Positions 22,363 through 35,125 are shown, counted from the stretch's first letter. The stretch is 64,000 nt of DNA from Paramecium tetraurelia (GCF_000165425.1 NW_001799533.1:127127-191126); one strand, 5' to 3'. Notes: generated by a model not told the origin, from the sequence alone. A program made the numbers and translations.

Positions 22363-22934
22363 CTCAAATAAATATAAAATTAATTTTAATTACTTTAACC
22401 TTATGAATTAATACATATTTGAATGCATGATTGTTCATCTATTTTCAACTTAGCTGTTCTGTTATTAGCTTAATTGATGATGCAATAATATAGAAATTAT
22501 TTATGTTAGATGATATGTAAACTATTTTCAAATATAAAATATTTTTAATTTTTATATACTGCCTTTCCCTTTTATTTGATAATTTAATTGAAATATCTAG
22601 ATAACCTTTAATTATTCGAAAGAACTTACCCTCTATTTTAATAAGAATAAATCGTAACTATAAGGAGATAAAAGTTTTATATTTTAAGAACATTTTAGGG
22701 GTGAAGTAATTTTAACTATTTTTTGGATTAAAAATTAACGATTTATGTGATAGATCTATGAGTGATTTAAATATTAATAGTTCTAATTTATCGAACATAA
22801 TTCTTTAGAATGATATCCCCAATTAAGTTTAAGGGTTTTGAATAAGATGACAGAGATATGTGATTTGTTTTAATTGGTTTTTTTCTTTTTATTATTTGTC
22901 ATTATTGAATGTAAATTATTAATTTTTATACTTG
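22363..22934. other. Intergenic, AT-rich, divergent promoters
   Basis: About 570 bp between divergent starts. A 27-codon frame at 22758 (MSDLNINSSNLSNI...) has some coding character but no partner exon I can connect. Otherwise nothing is visible. Confidence 0.5.
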
Positions 22935-25211
22935 ATGAGAGAAGGACAAAGGCTTAATCAGTCATTTTCTTATAGTCGATCAAGTCCTGATAAGAAGGGT
23001 TCAAGACACAATAAAATAGTTTCGGATTCTTATCGAAAGTTTCTTGCTACTTATTAATAGTTATCTATGTTAGGCAGTTAATATAAATATTCACATAGTA
23101 CTCTTATGCCTTACATTTACTTCTTTAAATACATGGCTAAGAGATATGATGAGACAAATCAAAAATGCAAATTGAAAATGTGGATTCCAGATACCATTAT
23201 ATTAAATGATCTAGATTTAAGTGCAATATGGTTATACAGTAGTGTAGATGGTTACGTTTATAGAACTGATTCATTTGCTAGTAGAAATGCAGCATAAAAA
23301 TTTACAGAAGGAAGCAATGATCCAAATGAATTGATTGCAGTTGTAAAGAAACCGCACTACAAAGATATGGAATTAATTGGAAATGACACAAAACCAATTT
23401 TATAGAAGGATGTTCAACTGATATTTTCAAATGCCATGAGCGTAAAGTAAGAAATCACTTGTTTATAAAAATATATTAAATGCCAAGGTCCTATGGCATA
23501 CATCTGTAGAACCATTTGGAGGAAAAATGGATAAACTACAGCTTGGGTTATAACCAACAAACTCACATTTCAAGATGAAGGGGAGTATGCCTAAAGATGT
23601 CTAGCAAGTGCCAGCAAATATAAATAAGCCAATATAATTCAGTGCAAGGGCGGTCGTTTCATAGAAGAGACCGTCCCTTACATTTAAAATCTGTTACTCT
23701 ATTGCAGATAGAGTATGAATGTGGAGTTTGATGAACTCGGCTGTGATTTTACAAAGGGATTAGATAACAAATGGTATTTACTTAATGTAAGAGGATTCAA
23801 ACTGATGAATCCTTCTCATTAAATCTTTACTAGACATATTACTCACGATGAATAAATACCTGCAGATTTTGAGAGAAAGCAAGCTTCTCACTCCAATCAA
23901 TAATGGAATTTTACCAAGACATAGGTTTGCAAGTTTTGTGAATTGATATACCCAGCCAAAGAATTAACTCATTAATTAACTTTAAAAATGTTAATCGAGT
24001 GTGATTTGCATTTGTTAAGTAGAAATATTGAATTAAAACACTTATAAATTAGAAATAGAATAAACTTTACTCATCTTGACAGTGCTATGTTATTTCATAA
24101 ATATTATGTTTGTGACAGTTGCTACTAATTATTTATGGCATGTGATGAATTAATATAACTGGAGTTCAAGATGGCATAGAAATTAGGAATTGATGTGTAT
24201 GAGAAAAACAACATTATTTCACTTACTTAATAGGACTATCGTGTTAAAGGACCCAATGTTATTCAGAGATAGGCTAACACTATATATGGAAATGGGGAAT
24301 ATTTTATCAAACCTCATGATTGGGAGATGTTAAATGAAGTATAAATAAAATTAATGCCAAATCTGCCTGAAATTAATTATGGAACCATTCCTAAGATGAA
24401 AAGATTTAGAATAATGGTCTACATCAAGTCAGTGTCTCAGATTCCAATTGAAGCCTAATTTAATTAATCTAAGTATTACATTTATTACAGCTTTCTCAAT
24501 TAAGAAATTAAGTAAATCTATTTATAATTATTTTAGATTTTAATTAGACATGAAAAAGAGCATCGATCACCAAAAGGATGTATTAAATGTTGACCATGCT
24601 AAATTGTTTTATCTTTTTGCAGCCGATAGACAAGACATTAATTGCATTTTATCACATTTGAAAATTGGTCTATTATGCAATCAAGAGATCATAGGAGAAT
24701 TGGAATGTGAGTTAGGGGATTTCAAAAGCTCTTAGGTTACAATTAAAGAATATTTAAAATATTTTTCAGGAATCCAAATTAAATAAATTTTATCATGGTC
24801 AACTGATTTGAGCATTGGATTAGTTGAAAGCTAATAAGGAAGCATAAATGTAGAAAGAATTAAACTATAAAAATATGGAATAATCTATTTGCCAAATATT
24901 GATTATTATTGTAGTGAACCATTACCTTAAGAATGGATGAATTAATTTGAAAAAAGGAGAAAGAATAACATTAATCATATTGGTAATAATAGTACAAGTT
25001 TTGCAATATCCGATGTTTCCAACATCTTAGATCATTCAAGAGCCCAATAAACCAAATATCCATCAAGAAAAAGTTGCACTGCAGCAACTACTGTCCCAAA
25101 CAAATTAGATTAATCTTCAGTTTTATATTCTGAACTCTTAGAATATTAAAAAGAGTATTATTTTATAATAAATATAATAGCACAGAGAAAATACTTAATT
25201 TTGATTATTGA
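22935..25211 (+). CDS. Large protein with Cys cluster and C2-like region, function unknown
   Basis: Three exons (introns 24512-24536 and 25155-25180) give 741 aa. Around residues 330-410 a CKFCELIYP pair and a YVCDSCYQLF pair suggest a zinc site. Residues about 490-600 look C2-like (RFRIMVYIKSVSQIP ... IIGELECELGDF). The second intron moves the end from a long AT-rich tail to a compact FDY terminus, which I think is right. No named family is recognised. The Ser-rich N-terminus and C-terminus look disordered. Confidence 0.7.
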
Positions 25212-25845
25212 CCAACATTGTATGAATTATTTAATATTTATAATAAAATCACTTGAAATCAAACTGATTTAACTTTATAATAAATTTAATGTTTCTTGAG
25301 TCATTTCTTTTGAAATTTAATTTATTAATTTAAATAAATACCAATAGCTAATTTATTAAATTCTTGATAAATCTCCAAATTTTTATTTAAATAATTTAGA
25401 CATAAACCTGTAAATTTAAATCAATAATTGATCTTTTAAAAATGATTTTAAGATCCACTTTAAATTAGAAATATTTAAAATATTGTGCTAATATAATGAA
25501 TGCTAGTCAAGAGAAACTTATTTAGGTAATGCTTATCCTAATAACAAGAATTTTGATTTATTCATCTAAAAAATATATGTGTTTGATAGCCTAAACTTAC
25601 AAATAGTTGATAAAAGGTTTTTTTTAATTTTAGGTTTTGCAGAATTTTGTGAATACTTATTTGATTTAATCTAAAGTAAAATCAATTAAGTAATAATCTG
25701 ATGATAAATCAAAAAAGTGGATTCGTAGTATTTACATAAATTCTTTACAAATCTGGCTTAGAAATGAATGGATAATAAAAAATAAACAAAATTAATACTT
25801 TATGAATTAGAGAGATTAAAAGATTAATATTATTATTTATTTATT
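25212..25845. other. Intergenic, AT-rich
   Basis: No convincing gene. An in-frame open stretch from ATG 25497 runs without TGA into the start of the next gene at 25846. Its composition (Ile, Leu, Lys and Asn) looks like translated intergenic DNA, so I place the next start at 25846. Confidence 0.45.
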
Positions 25846-26699
25846 GATGCAAAGAAAAAGACGCTGTGCTTTCGATTCAGATAATTTGGAAGAATATATT
25901 TAAGTAACAAATAATTCAAAAATGAGCTGGCAACTATTGGATAGAATTAAACCAACCTATTCTATGATGATAAAAAATTAAACTGGTTAAACAAGAGTAA
26001 ATAAGTGGATGATGATGAGGAAGTACTCAAGGATATCGAAGGATTTGAACATAACTATAGCTCCCCACAGGTGGATTATATTGACACTTAAGAATTACCT
26101 CCTGATATAGTTTTGAAATCAGGAGATGATATATTTAGTCATTATATTATGATTTTGGGAGACATCAACGAATATGTGAAGCAATCATTAACCTTGTTTT
26201 GCATGTAGAGTCGTAAAAATAGTAGTGAGGATTTCAATGAAGAGTTGATATCTCCAATTAAAAGGTACTAATTAATATTTCACACACTCAGCAAGCTTTG
26301 TTTAGATTTAGCCGTAAAGAGGATTCAAGAAAAAAATGGAGTGCACATTGTCAAGTTTCTTATGCATGATATGACGATCTAAAATTATGGTCCAATCATT
26401 AATGGTATGTCCATTTCAAGATCATAGTTTACTTTCTCTAAACTTCCAATTACATACTAATAATTAATATCGATTAGAATAACTTCTAAGCTCAGAAGGA
26501 ACAAGATATGATAGAAACTGTTAAATAGAAGGCTTCAACTGTTAAGAATGTCTACGTTTTATATTTTACGGAATCTGACATCCAGGATCAAAGAATACCT
26601 AACCAATATTATTGCAATCGATGGAATATAAGTGTGATTCTTTCATAAGTATACTATATAAATTAAAACTAAGATCATAGACCAAGTCATTAATTAATG
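25846..26699 (+). CDS. Unknown 260-aa protein
   Basis: Four exons (introns 25904-25926, 26405-26427, 26648-26672). The start MQRKRRCAFDSDNLEEY is basic then acidic. The middle (GDDIFSHYIMILGDINEYVK; VKFLMHDMTIQNYGPIIN) and the end (VYVLYFTESDIQDQRIP) are evenly composed and look globular. I do not recognise a domain. The gene sits 78 bp upstream of MOB1 on the same strand. The start could be earlier, because the upstream sequence is open in the same frame. Confidence 0.6.
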
Positions 26700-26777
26700 A
26701 ACAAAATACTTTATAATTTATGTATTAATACATTCCTTTTTAATTGTTTTTTTTATCTTTTTATATTAAAATTCAAA

Positions 26778-27511
26778 ATGCAAACAGCTGATCCCAAGAC
26801 TTACAAGCCACTCAAGCAAATTGATAAAAACTAGAGAGGATATGGATTAAAATAAATTGCCTAAATGACTCTTGGTTCAGGCAATATGTTGTTGGCAGTT
26901 GAATTACCAAATGGGGAAGACTTAAATGAATGGTTGGCTGTCAACACAATCGAATTTTATAATGAGATTTCAATTCTATATGGTACACTCGTAGAATTCT
27001 GCACTCCTGAACTGTGTCCAATCATGTCAGCTGGCCCCAAGTAATTTTTGAATTCATTATTTCAAGATATGAATATCTGTGGGCAGATGGATAGAATGTT
27101 AAAACTCCTCTCAAAGTCTCTGCTTCGGAATACATCGATTATTTAATGACTTGGGTGGAGAACTAACTCAATAATGATTCTTTGTTCCCATGTTAAATTG
27201 GTAATTTAAACATTTTATTAAGGAATTCCCTTTCCAAAAACATTCTTATCTGTCGTTAAGGTTATTTTTAAGAGATTGTTTAGAGTTTATGCACATATTT
27301 ATCACTCCCACTTTCAGCATATTATGGCACTTGAATTGGAATACCATTTGAATACTTGTTTCAAGCATTTCATATATTTCATTGGTATTGATATCCATAG
27401 AATCTAGATGAATTCAAACTAGTTGAAGATAAGGAACTCGCTCCTTTGGCAGAGCTGATTCAGTAATTCAAAGCAAGAAAGGAAAATCCAACCATGAATT
27501 AGGGTGTGTGA
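26778..27511 (+). CDS. MOB1: MOB1 kinase activator
   Basis: Four exons (introns 27041-27066, 27201-27222, 27385-27407) give 220 aa, the family length. Recognisable pieces are DLNEWLAVNTIEFYNEIS, the first zinc pair FCTPELCPIM, YEYLWADG, the His pair within HIYHSHFQHI, and the end HFIYFIDEFKLVEDKELAPL. The third intron is needed to restore that last block. MOB1 binds and activates NDR/LATS kinases; in ciliates it is linked to cell polarity and division-plane placement. Nothing is missing. Confidence 0.95.
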
Positions 27512-27714
27512 AAGTTAATGCACTTAATTAAAGTATATATATTTTTTTAATAATGCGTAATAATTACCAATCATAACAATAATTATAAATATAAACAAAC
27601 ATAACAAGTCTTGATGTTGAAAGTATTTCGAAATTGTATCCTTTTTAAATACAATTTAAGTAGATCTTTTGCTTTTCGTTTTTGTGTAAATTTGGATCTC
27701 GAATGTTGTATTTA

Positions 27715-27945
27715 TCATTCAAGTAGTTAGGGATCATTTATAGGCATTAAATCTCGCAATTACTCACATGATACATTATATTACTTAACCAACTTTCCTA
27801 AGATTATGCCAATAGAACATTTTACACAGATCATTTGTTAGAAATTAGCTGTTCAGAAATAAATGACTAGATTATTTGTGGTCTTATGTCCTATAAACTC
27901 TTTTTACTATTCTAAACTTAAACTTGTAAGAGTATTCTGTAACAT
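27715..27945 (-). pseudogene. Decayed B-box zinc-finger fragment with in-frame TGA
   Basis: Read from ATG 27945, the frame gives GHKTTNNLVIYF, then TGA at 27855-27853, then TANFQQMICVKCS, continuing to TGA 27715. In B-box fingers the residue after the aromatic strand is a zinc-ligand Cys (pattern YFC..C..MICxxC). The TGA stands where Cys (TGT/TGC) is expected, and the second and later ligands have degraded. No GT-AG intron removes the TGA in frame. I read this as a relic of a B-box gene; use of TGA as an amino acid is a remote alternative. Confidence 0.4.
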
Positions 27946-27977
27946 TTCAACAGCAATTTCATATTAGTTATACCAAA

Positions 27978-28279
27978 ATGTATTCAGCACCAAGGATAAG
28001 TAGGAGGATATAAAGTTGCTGGAAATTTCGCTCATACAGTATTAACATCAAAGAATTCTAAAAATAGGTTTTAATTAAAATCTATAGATGCTACGCCAAG
28101 GATTAGTGTAAGAAATGGGACTTTATAATGAGAGATCTTATTTTGATTAAAAAATTGATTTCAATTAAAAGGATAGGTAAATTTAAAGTGATAGAACAGA
28201 AAAGATATAAATATATAAGTAGATATTGAGTCTATAGGAAGGGTAATATGAATTACAATTATTAGGATACTAATGTTGA
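27978..28279 (+). CDS. Small coiled-coil-like protein, 90 aa
   Basis: Two exons (intron 28039-28067, 29 nt). The basic start MYSAPRISRRIQ is followed by a helical Gln-rich body (LRQGLVQEMGLYNERSY; IYKQILSLQEGQYELQLLG). No known domain. The spliced frame is a multiple of three and reads cleanly to TGA 28277. It begins 32 bp from the relic on the other strand. Confidence 0.5.
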
Positions 28280-28562
28280 AGTATTCAAGATTTCAATAAT
28301 TATTATATTAAAAGATAGGATCATAATTAGGTTATCTCTATTTGACTTTTAAAAATTTTAATTTACAATTTTCTAATTCAAATTTAATAGTTTGTTTTTT
28401 TTATTTTATTTGAATTAATCAAAATCTACTCAAGATCATTTAACTAAATAATAATTATATCTCATAAAATAAATACAATATTGCATTTTTAAATGATTAA
28501 AATTCAATATTTTTTTAGATTATTAAATAAATACAATCATAATCTTCTTGCAATAATTATCA

Positions 28563-30357
28563 TCAACCTAATTTCTTCAGTTGATCTCTGATTTAATTAG
28601 CTTTTTTCAAATTCATTTACAATTATGATTTGTATTAACTTTAAGGTGGATAAAGAGATTAATTAGGAGGTTGTCGAAAAGTTATTTATTAAAGTGCACT
28701 AAATTATAATTATCTTGATGTTTCCTTTTTCGAATCAGGAGAGCTTAAAATTGAACAATCAGAATCTGATTATTATTACTATATATTAGGAGAACGAAAT
28801 AACTAATTTGAATCGTTAATACTTGATTTCTCCAATAACCAACTATCAGAAGATGCTTTAATAGGATCATATTCTCTTACACCTAAAAAGGGTGTTTATT
28901 AAATCAATTCATTTTAATTGCATTTTAATATCCTAGACCTTAAATCACACTGTCCAAACTTTTTCATATTGTCTAAGATACTAAATTTCTCATTAGAGCC
29001 ATCATTATTTAACTTAATGTCATCAGCATGATTAGATTCTCGCTTGTATAAGTGAGATATAAATGGATGAGAAAGTGCTTCTAATGATGAAATTCTACAT
29101 TCTGGATTAGGTTCTAAAGATTTCTTTAATAAATCTAAGGCATCCTCAGAGACTTTAAGATCCTTAAAATTAATTTAACAATCTCTGTTTTTTTCCATTA
29201 TTTCATCAAGACTATTTCCAAAAAAGGGTGCTTATCCAGAAAGTCTAATATGATTTAAAGGTATACAAAATGTAAAGGATGATTCCTGCACTGAAGACAT
29301 CAACTTTTTCATTATATTTTTTATCTTCGAAAATTTCAGGAGCAACATACCCAGGAGTTCCACATCTAGCGATAATAAGATCAGCTTCAGTGTAGGATGC
29401 TAAACCAAAATCTGCAATTTTTATCTCAAAATTCTCAGATTTATCTTTTAGTAGTATATTCTCAGGTTTAATATCTCGATGCATGATATTCTTATTTAAT
29501 CAATGAATAATAGTACTTTGGTATGCAAATATTCTAGAGCATCGAATATCTTGAACATTATCAGAGCCACTTTGGACTCTTGAAAGGATTGAGTTTCTAG
29601 AATGAGATCGAATAATTCTCCTCCTTCGAGCAATTCCATGACTAAATAAATGTAATCACCACTTTCATAGATTTCATATAATTTAATAATGTTGGGATGA
29701 TCACAAGAACGCAACAAATCGATTTCATTAAGTAGTCCTTACTTTTGATATCAGTTATATTTTTACTCTTTATTTATTATTTTTATCCAATAACGCTGAT
29801 TTTTAGAAGGTTTTAACAGCGTATTTACTTTAATTTACTTTTCTTTATGCTAAGAGAACCTTATTTATTCATACACTTACCTTTGCATATGTTCCTTTCC
29901 CAATTACTTTAAGGTTCAGAAAAATATCTCTATAATTATTAAGAATGCACGTCTTTATGAAATGTTCAATCCATTTTTATTTTTATTCTTATGATTTTGC
30001 CCTAAAGTAGTACTTTTTAGACCCTGAGAATAGTACAATAGAATGACCATCCTTTTCTACAATATTTTATGAACTTAGATCTAAATACACATTAGTTAGA
30101 AACAAGGCAGCTGTTTCTTTCTATTCTCTGCAGTTCTAGAATTATGATATTGGGCAAATTACCTTGTAAATGTTAAGTCTATCGGAGAATAACTTAAAAA
30201 ACTTTGGTTTATATAAATCATGTTTCTTGCTCTTTATAAATAAAGTTCCTTCAAATAATCTAATTGTTGAGATTGGACGTTTTATTGAATGTATTTTCAC
30301 CCATTAATTCTTTCTGTTAGTAATAGCTGAATCAAAAAAATATTATTCCGTTTACAT
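28563..30357 (-). CDS. PH-domain protein kinase
   Basis: Five exons (introns 29860-29880, 29742-29766, 29491-29516, 29245-29266) give 566 aa. A PH domain covers about 18-150 (IRLFEGTLFIKSKK ... QKQKWIEHFIKT). The kinase follows: GKGTYAKVLLAQ, YAVKTF, MHRDIKPENILL, IADFGLAS, CGTPGYVAPEIF, and LSGQAPFFG. This is a CAMK/AGC-like kinase with intact catalytic residues. A 27-nt GT-AG stretch at 30136-30162 inside the PH domain keeps the frame and may be an extra, stopless intron. The C-terminal tail is Ser/Gln-rich. Phosphoinositide-dependent recruitment is inference. Confidence 0.9.
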
Positions 30358-30502
30358 AAATATAGAATTTATTATTAATATTGGTTGGTCGATGTAGAAA
30401 TTAAATATGAATTTAAATAATACTAAACTCAAAAAATTGACTCATTATTTAATTCAACAAAGAACTATGAGAATGTTTTTTGTATATATTTATTATTAAA
30501 TA

Positions 30503-31414
30503 ATGATGTATTCCAAAGCTGGTAAAATTTCTATTGAGCTCTACCCTTGGATACAATAAAGAGATGCAATAATAAATGGGGACAAAAAAAAAACTTATGA
30601 AATTTCAATTTTTGATGATATTCCTCATAGTAAACGACCCTATAAAAGTGTCAAACAAAATCCAAAATTATCACCAAAAGAAAACTCTCAGCCAAAAATT
30701 TAACCATTTTCTAAATAGGTTGGAAGGGTTGAATCTAAAAAGGAGTTAGACAGATAAGGATTTTATAATCCCAAATATCATTTAGTAAAGAGAAGGTCAC
30801 CTCTTACTGATGATCCTGATCATTTTAAATAAATAAATAGCGATCGATCTTTGTCTCCGAAAACTATTAAAAGAACCATTAAAATTTAGAAACCATCCTT
30901 AAAACATAATTGTGAAACTAGCAAGTCATATATAGACAAAAAGAAGCAGGAAGAAATAAGAAAGCAAAGAGCCCAAGATTATCAACCAGATCTAAATAGA
31001 TTCCCTTTGTCAGATGGACCTAATGAACATAGATTTGAATACTAAGAATACCCTTAATCATAGTATAGTAGATCTCCAAATCCAATAATTAGACCGCGAT
31101 CTAGTTCTTCTAAAATGAAGTTTAAAGAGGTAAGAATATCATTTGTTAAATAGTAGTAAAAGAATGGTTAAATTTATGATGTTGATTATACAGTAGTCTA
31201 TCCTAAATCTGATAAGATGATACCTGTCTTAGACAAATTGACACCAAGACAACCGTTCAATAGTGATAAACCCGTTTATACATATCACGAAACCCTTTCT
31301 GATGATACTCCGAAGAAAAGAAGTAGTCCCTAATCATTTAAGCTGGATTAGTAGATTTCTAGAGAGAAAGCCATTAGTTACTATTCCTCTATAAGAAGAC
31401 TTTATTATTTATGA
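30503..31414 (+). CDS. Unknown basic, Pro/Ser-rich protein, 303 aa
   Basis: The frame from ATG 30503 (or 30506) to TGA 31412 is open throughout. It is rich in Lys, Ser, Pro and Gln (KISIELYPW near the start; RSPNPIIRPRSSSSKMK later), without a recognisable domain. A 24-nt GT-AG stretch at about 31131-31154 could be a frame-preserving intron; either reading is open. It ends 27 bp before the CCCH gene on the same strand. Confidence 0.6.
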
Positions 31415-31441
31415 TTATTTTGCTATTATTATTAATATAAA

Positions 31442-32211
31442 ATGTCGTATCCCTTTGGTAATTAATTTTAAGCAGGGATGCCTAATGCCAAATACAAAAC
31501 AACCCTTTGCAGACACTATCAAGGTACTACCAATTAGATTATTAGCTACGAGACAATGTGCCATAGGAGCCAAATGCCAATTCGCTCATGGACATGAGGA
31601 AATGAGATCCATAAATGGTATTAATGAATTTCATAACCAATAAGATCCAATTCCGTCTGCTCTTATCGCAGTTTTAGCAGTCCCTCCTCCTTTTTAGGAA
31701 ATTATGAAACCTATGATGCCTTAGTAACCTGCTTTTAAAAGTATGAAATATCTTTGAGGTTAGTCCCATGCAAATATCATGCTTAAAATTATTGCAAAAA
31801 TGGATAAAATTGCCAGTATTCTCATGGTATTCAAATTTAATATAACGAGATGTCGATATTTAACAACCAATGATTCCCAATATTATTAACCCTTATTAAC
31901 CATAATACCCTTAAGTTGAAATTAGATAAGAAATTAAGCAGGAAGATCCAATGACTACTGTATTTATCATTATATTATAAACCATGGAATAAATATTTTC
32001 GAAAGATGTTAATTATTATAAAATATTTAAGGATATCATATAAAAATTAAAAATTGCCTAAGATCAAGTGAAATGCGGTAATTTGACAGTTGGTTCAGAA
32101 TGCATTAAAGCCATTATGACAGATCCAGAGAGAACAGACGATGAGATAGAATAGTATACTACTATATATAAGAATGCATGTTATTATTATCATCAATTGT
32201 AATAAGGTTGA
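31442..32211 (+). CDS. CCCH-type zinc finger protein
   Basis: Four exons (introns 31524-31545, 31741-31763, 31827-31849) give 233 aa. Finger one is CRHYQATRQCAIGAKCQFAHG (C-x8-C-x5-C-x3-H), created by splicing across its middle. Finger two is CKYHAQNYCKNGQNCQYSH (C-x7-C-x5-C-x3-H). Tandem CCCH fingers bind AU-rich RNA, so a role in mRNA turnover or processing is likely. The C-terminal 90 residues are helical and unassigned. Confidence 0.85.
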
Positions 32212-32812
32212 AAAATTTGTTGTTTAAATATAAAAAATATATATAAATATATAGAATCGACCCATTTTTTTTAAATAATATTTATTTTTTAAAATTTAAC
32301 TTTGTTTAACGTAATTTAAAAACTAAAGATCCAAATTTTACATTATAATGATATATTTATTTTGTGTGATTATTTTTCAAATTTATTCATTTTAATATAT
32401 TTAAATAGCATTAATAATTAAAATTCGTTATATAATTTGATTCTTAGTACCGTTGAGTAACCCCAAAATTCCTTAATAATATCCTTCTCCTAATTCAATA
32501 TACTATAAAAAGTGTTAGTACATTAAACTATATGCTTTTTCATAAAATACTATATGTATTTTATGTTTATTAATATATTTTTGATAGAATTTGTATTTTT
32601 TTCTTTTAGTAGTATTTATAGATGATTTTTTAAAACAATATTGAGAACTTTGATTTCTATAATGAAATAATATATAATTAGATACTGTTTATTGTATTCA
32701 TAAAATTTAAATTTATACGTTTAAATCAGTTTTATTTAATTTTGATCAATAGTGGATTATCAATAACAATTGAAAATTAATGATATTATGTTAATACTAT
32801 ATAAAGTTATAA
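32212..32812. other. Intergenic, very AT-rich
   Basis: About 600 bp between convergent genes. There are long A/T runs and only short random open frames, with no RNA-like structure noticed. Confidence 0.6.
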
Positions 32813-33601
32813 TCAAAGTTAAAGTAATTGATTTATTTCCTATTCGGCCTTACTTAATAAATCTAATATATTGTTTTTAGTATATGGCAATTCCTCATCT
32901 ATTAGACATTGTATTTCTTAATCAGTTTTATTTTGAAAAGTTGTTGAGGCCAATATATTTTCCATAGGTAATTTGACACTTTCATATCTTGATTGTGGTT
33001 CTTTTTATTATTCTTCTGGGATGGCTTGGAGTTAAGACAAAGTATGTCGTTCTTGAAATGAAACTTCATGATAATTTAATGTGATTTACTAAACTTTTAG
33101 TTGATCATTTAATTGTTCAATCATATTCTGTTATTATTTATATTACTCCTTATGAATGTTGATTTCATCAAGTAACTATTAATTCATATTACTTAGTTTA
33201 ATAATGAGTTGTGTTTATTCTTCATACAATTCTTTTAATTTTAGATGATCCTAATTTTATTGTTTTATAGTTTTGTTTTATGTTTCAATTCTATTTTTTT
33301 ATTACACATTCTCAAATTTCAGTTAATCAATTTGATTATATAATTATTTGACTAATTGAATAGATTTAGTATCAAGAAGGTTCTCATTTGATACAGTGGT
33401 AATGGTCGATTATTGAGAGAAGTAATTATTTAATTGATTAGTTTTTTGTTAATGAATAGGTGATTTAGAATTATTTCTACTTTAAAGTTGCAAAACTTGT
33501 TTCAAATTTGAAATGTTCTATTCCGCTATTTGTAATTTCGCTTTAAGAAGCTGTGTTTCTTTAATAAGATCCTGTACTAGATCTTATTTTTTGATATTCA
33601 T
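32813..33601 (-). CDS. Coiled-coil protein, 262 aa
   Basis: Intronless frame with strong Leu/Ile/Gln/Lys/Glu heptad character over about 190 residues (IKETQLLKAKLQIAEQNISN; LKELYEEQTQLIIKLSNMN). It has a short acidic C-terminus (DEELPYTKNNILDLL). This is probably a structural or cilia/cortex-associated protein; no domain beyond coiled coil is seen. It is head to head with the MFS transporter, 25 bp apart. Confidence 0.75.
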
Positions 33602-33626
33602 TTTAATAAATAAATATATATTCAAA
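33602..33626. promoter_or_regulatory. 25-bp head-to-head spacer
   Basis: Start codons of the coiled-coil gene (33601, minus) and the MFS gene (33627, plus) are 25 bp apart, with A/T-only sequence apart from one C. Both promoters must share or overlap this element or extend into coding DNA. Confidence 0.45.
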
Positions 33627-35125
33627 ATGAATGAAATAGAACAATAAGAAGCATCACATTATTCAACAATAAATGAACTAAAATCTGAAATATAAGTTGT
33701 GTCTCAGAAGGAAGACCATTCTATAATAAGGTCAGACAGTATACTGAATTTTGATGATACCTTAACTTAAATAGGGTTTGGAAGATTTTAAATAATGTAA
33801 TATTTGGTATCAATAACTTTGGGGGTGATGGAAGGAGCACAAATCACCATTTTCACACTAATGGTACCAATTTTAAAAAAAGAATGGGATATATCGGAAT
33901 CTATAGTGTCTTTATAAACAAGTTTTATATTCATAGGATTTCTAGTGGGATCTATGCTATCAGGTCAATTTACTGATAGATATGGAAGGAAGTTACCATT
34001 TATTTTTAGTTCATTGTTTACAGTTCTGATTTGCTTTGCCACAATTCTTTGTACAAATGTATATCAGTTACTGATAATGAGAGGACTAATGGGTATTTTT
34101 GTAGGTTTCTTTGCTCCATGTTGTGTAACTTTGTTATAAGAAATCACCCCAAACAATTTAAGAGGTTAAATGACAGGATCTGTAACATTAAGTGTTGCAA
34201 TAGGACAATTGTACGGTTTTTTCACGGCTTCATTAATCTTAGATGGAATAAATGGAAGTTGGAGATGGTTAACCTTTTTAGGTTCATTGCCAGGATTGGT
34301 TGCCTTGATATTGTCTCTAATTTACATTTAAGAATCTCCTAGATACTTACTATTAGAAGGCAAATATTATGAGGCCTTCCAAACTATAAAATTGATGATA
34401 CAAACCAATAAAACTACAGAGTTTAATTTATCTATTGAGAACGAACATAAATTGGTGATATGGTCATTATACATGAACAGTATTGCGAAAAAAACAGAAC
34501 ATGCTTCCTTTAAAAGTATGCTCAATGGAGACAGATTATACGTATCATTAGTCTTGTGGAGTATTTGGTTTTTACTATGCTTTGCTTATTATGGAAATTT
34601 GATGACCATGCCTTAAATACTCTATTAACTAAAAGACGATTAATCATAGTTGTAATAACTAGTATATGCTTGTCTAAGTGATATTCTAGGTGCAATTTTG
34701 GCTACGTTAATTATCGATATCAAAGGACTGGGTAGAAAGAACTCATTAATACTTGGGTTTCTAATAGCATCTGTATTTGCCTTCTTGTAACTTTATTATT
34801 ATGAACACCATTTTGCTATTTTAGCAATTTTACAAAAATTGTTTCTCTCCATGAACTACATCTTCTGGTATTATATTCATTTTAAATTAGTTATCAATTA
34901 ACCACTGAGCTTTATCCTACCAAATTAAGAACTACAGGATTAGGCACAGCAGTAGCTATTGGAAGACTGGGTGTCATTTTGATGCCATGGTCGTGTATGA
35001 TTATTTCCTAATATTCAATCATCGCTCCATTTCTTCTATTTTCCATAGCTTCCTTTTTAGGGAGTATTTTTACTTGTTTTATTCCTTTTGACACATTAGG
35101 GAAGAGCTTAGATAACAATAATTGA
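33627..35125 (+). CDS. Major facilitator superfamily transporter (SVOP/organic-ion type)
   Basis: Two exons (intron 34868-34890) give 491 aa with about 12 TM segments. The MFS loop 2-3 motif is GQFTDRYGRKLPF, and a loop IQESPRYLLLEGK after TM6 is typical of the sugar/organic-ion branch. TTELYPTKLRTTGLG after TM10 is characteristic of SV2/SVOP-like proteins. Cytosolic N-terminus of about 55 residues. The substrate is unknown. Confidence 0.9.

Noticed and set aside
25497-25845. N-terminal extension of the 260-aa gene in the open upstream frame
   Set aside because: The composition is that of translated intergenic DNA, and with only TGA as stop such open stretches are expected by chance.
28632-29035. 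Plus-strand frame with a leucine-rich look (FESLILDFSNNQLSEDAL)
   Set aside because: It is antisense to the C-terminal tail of the PH-kinase, which continues in frame from the kinase domain.
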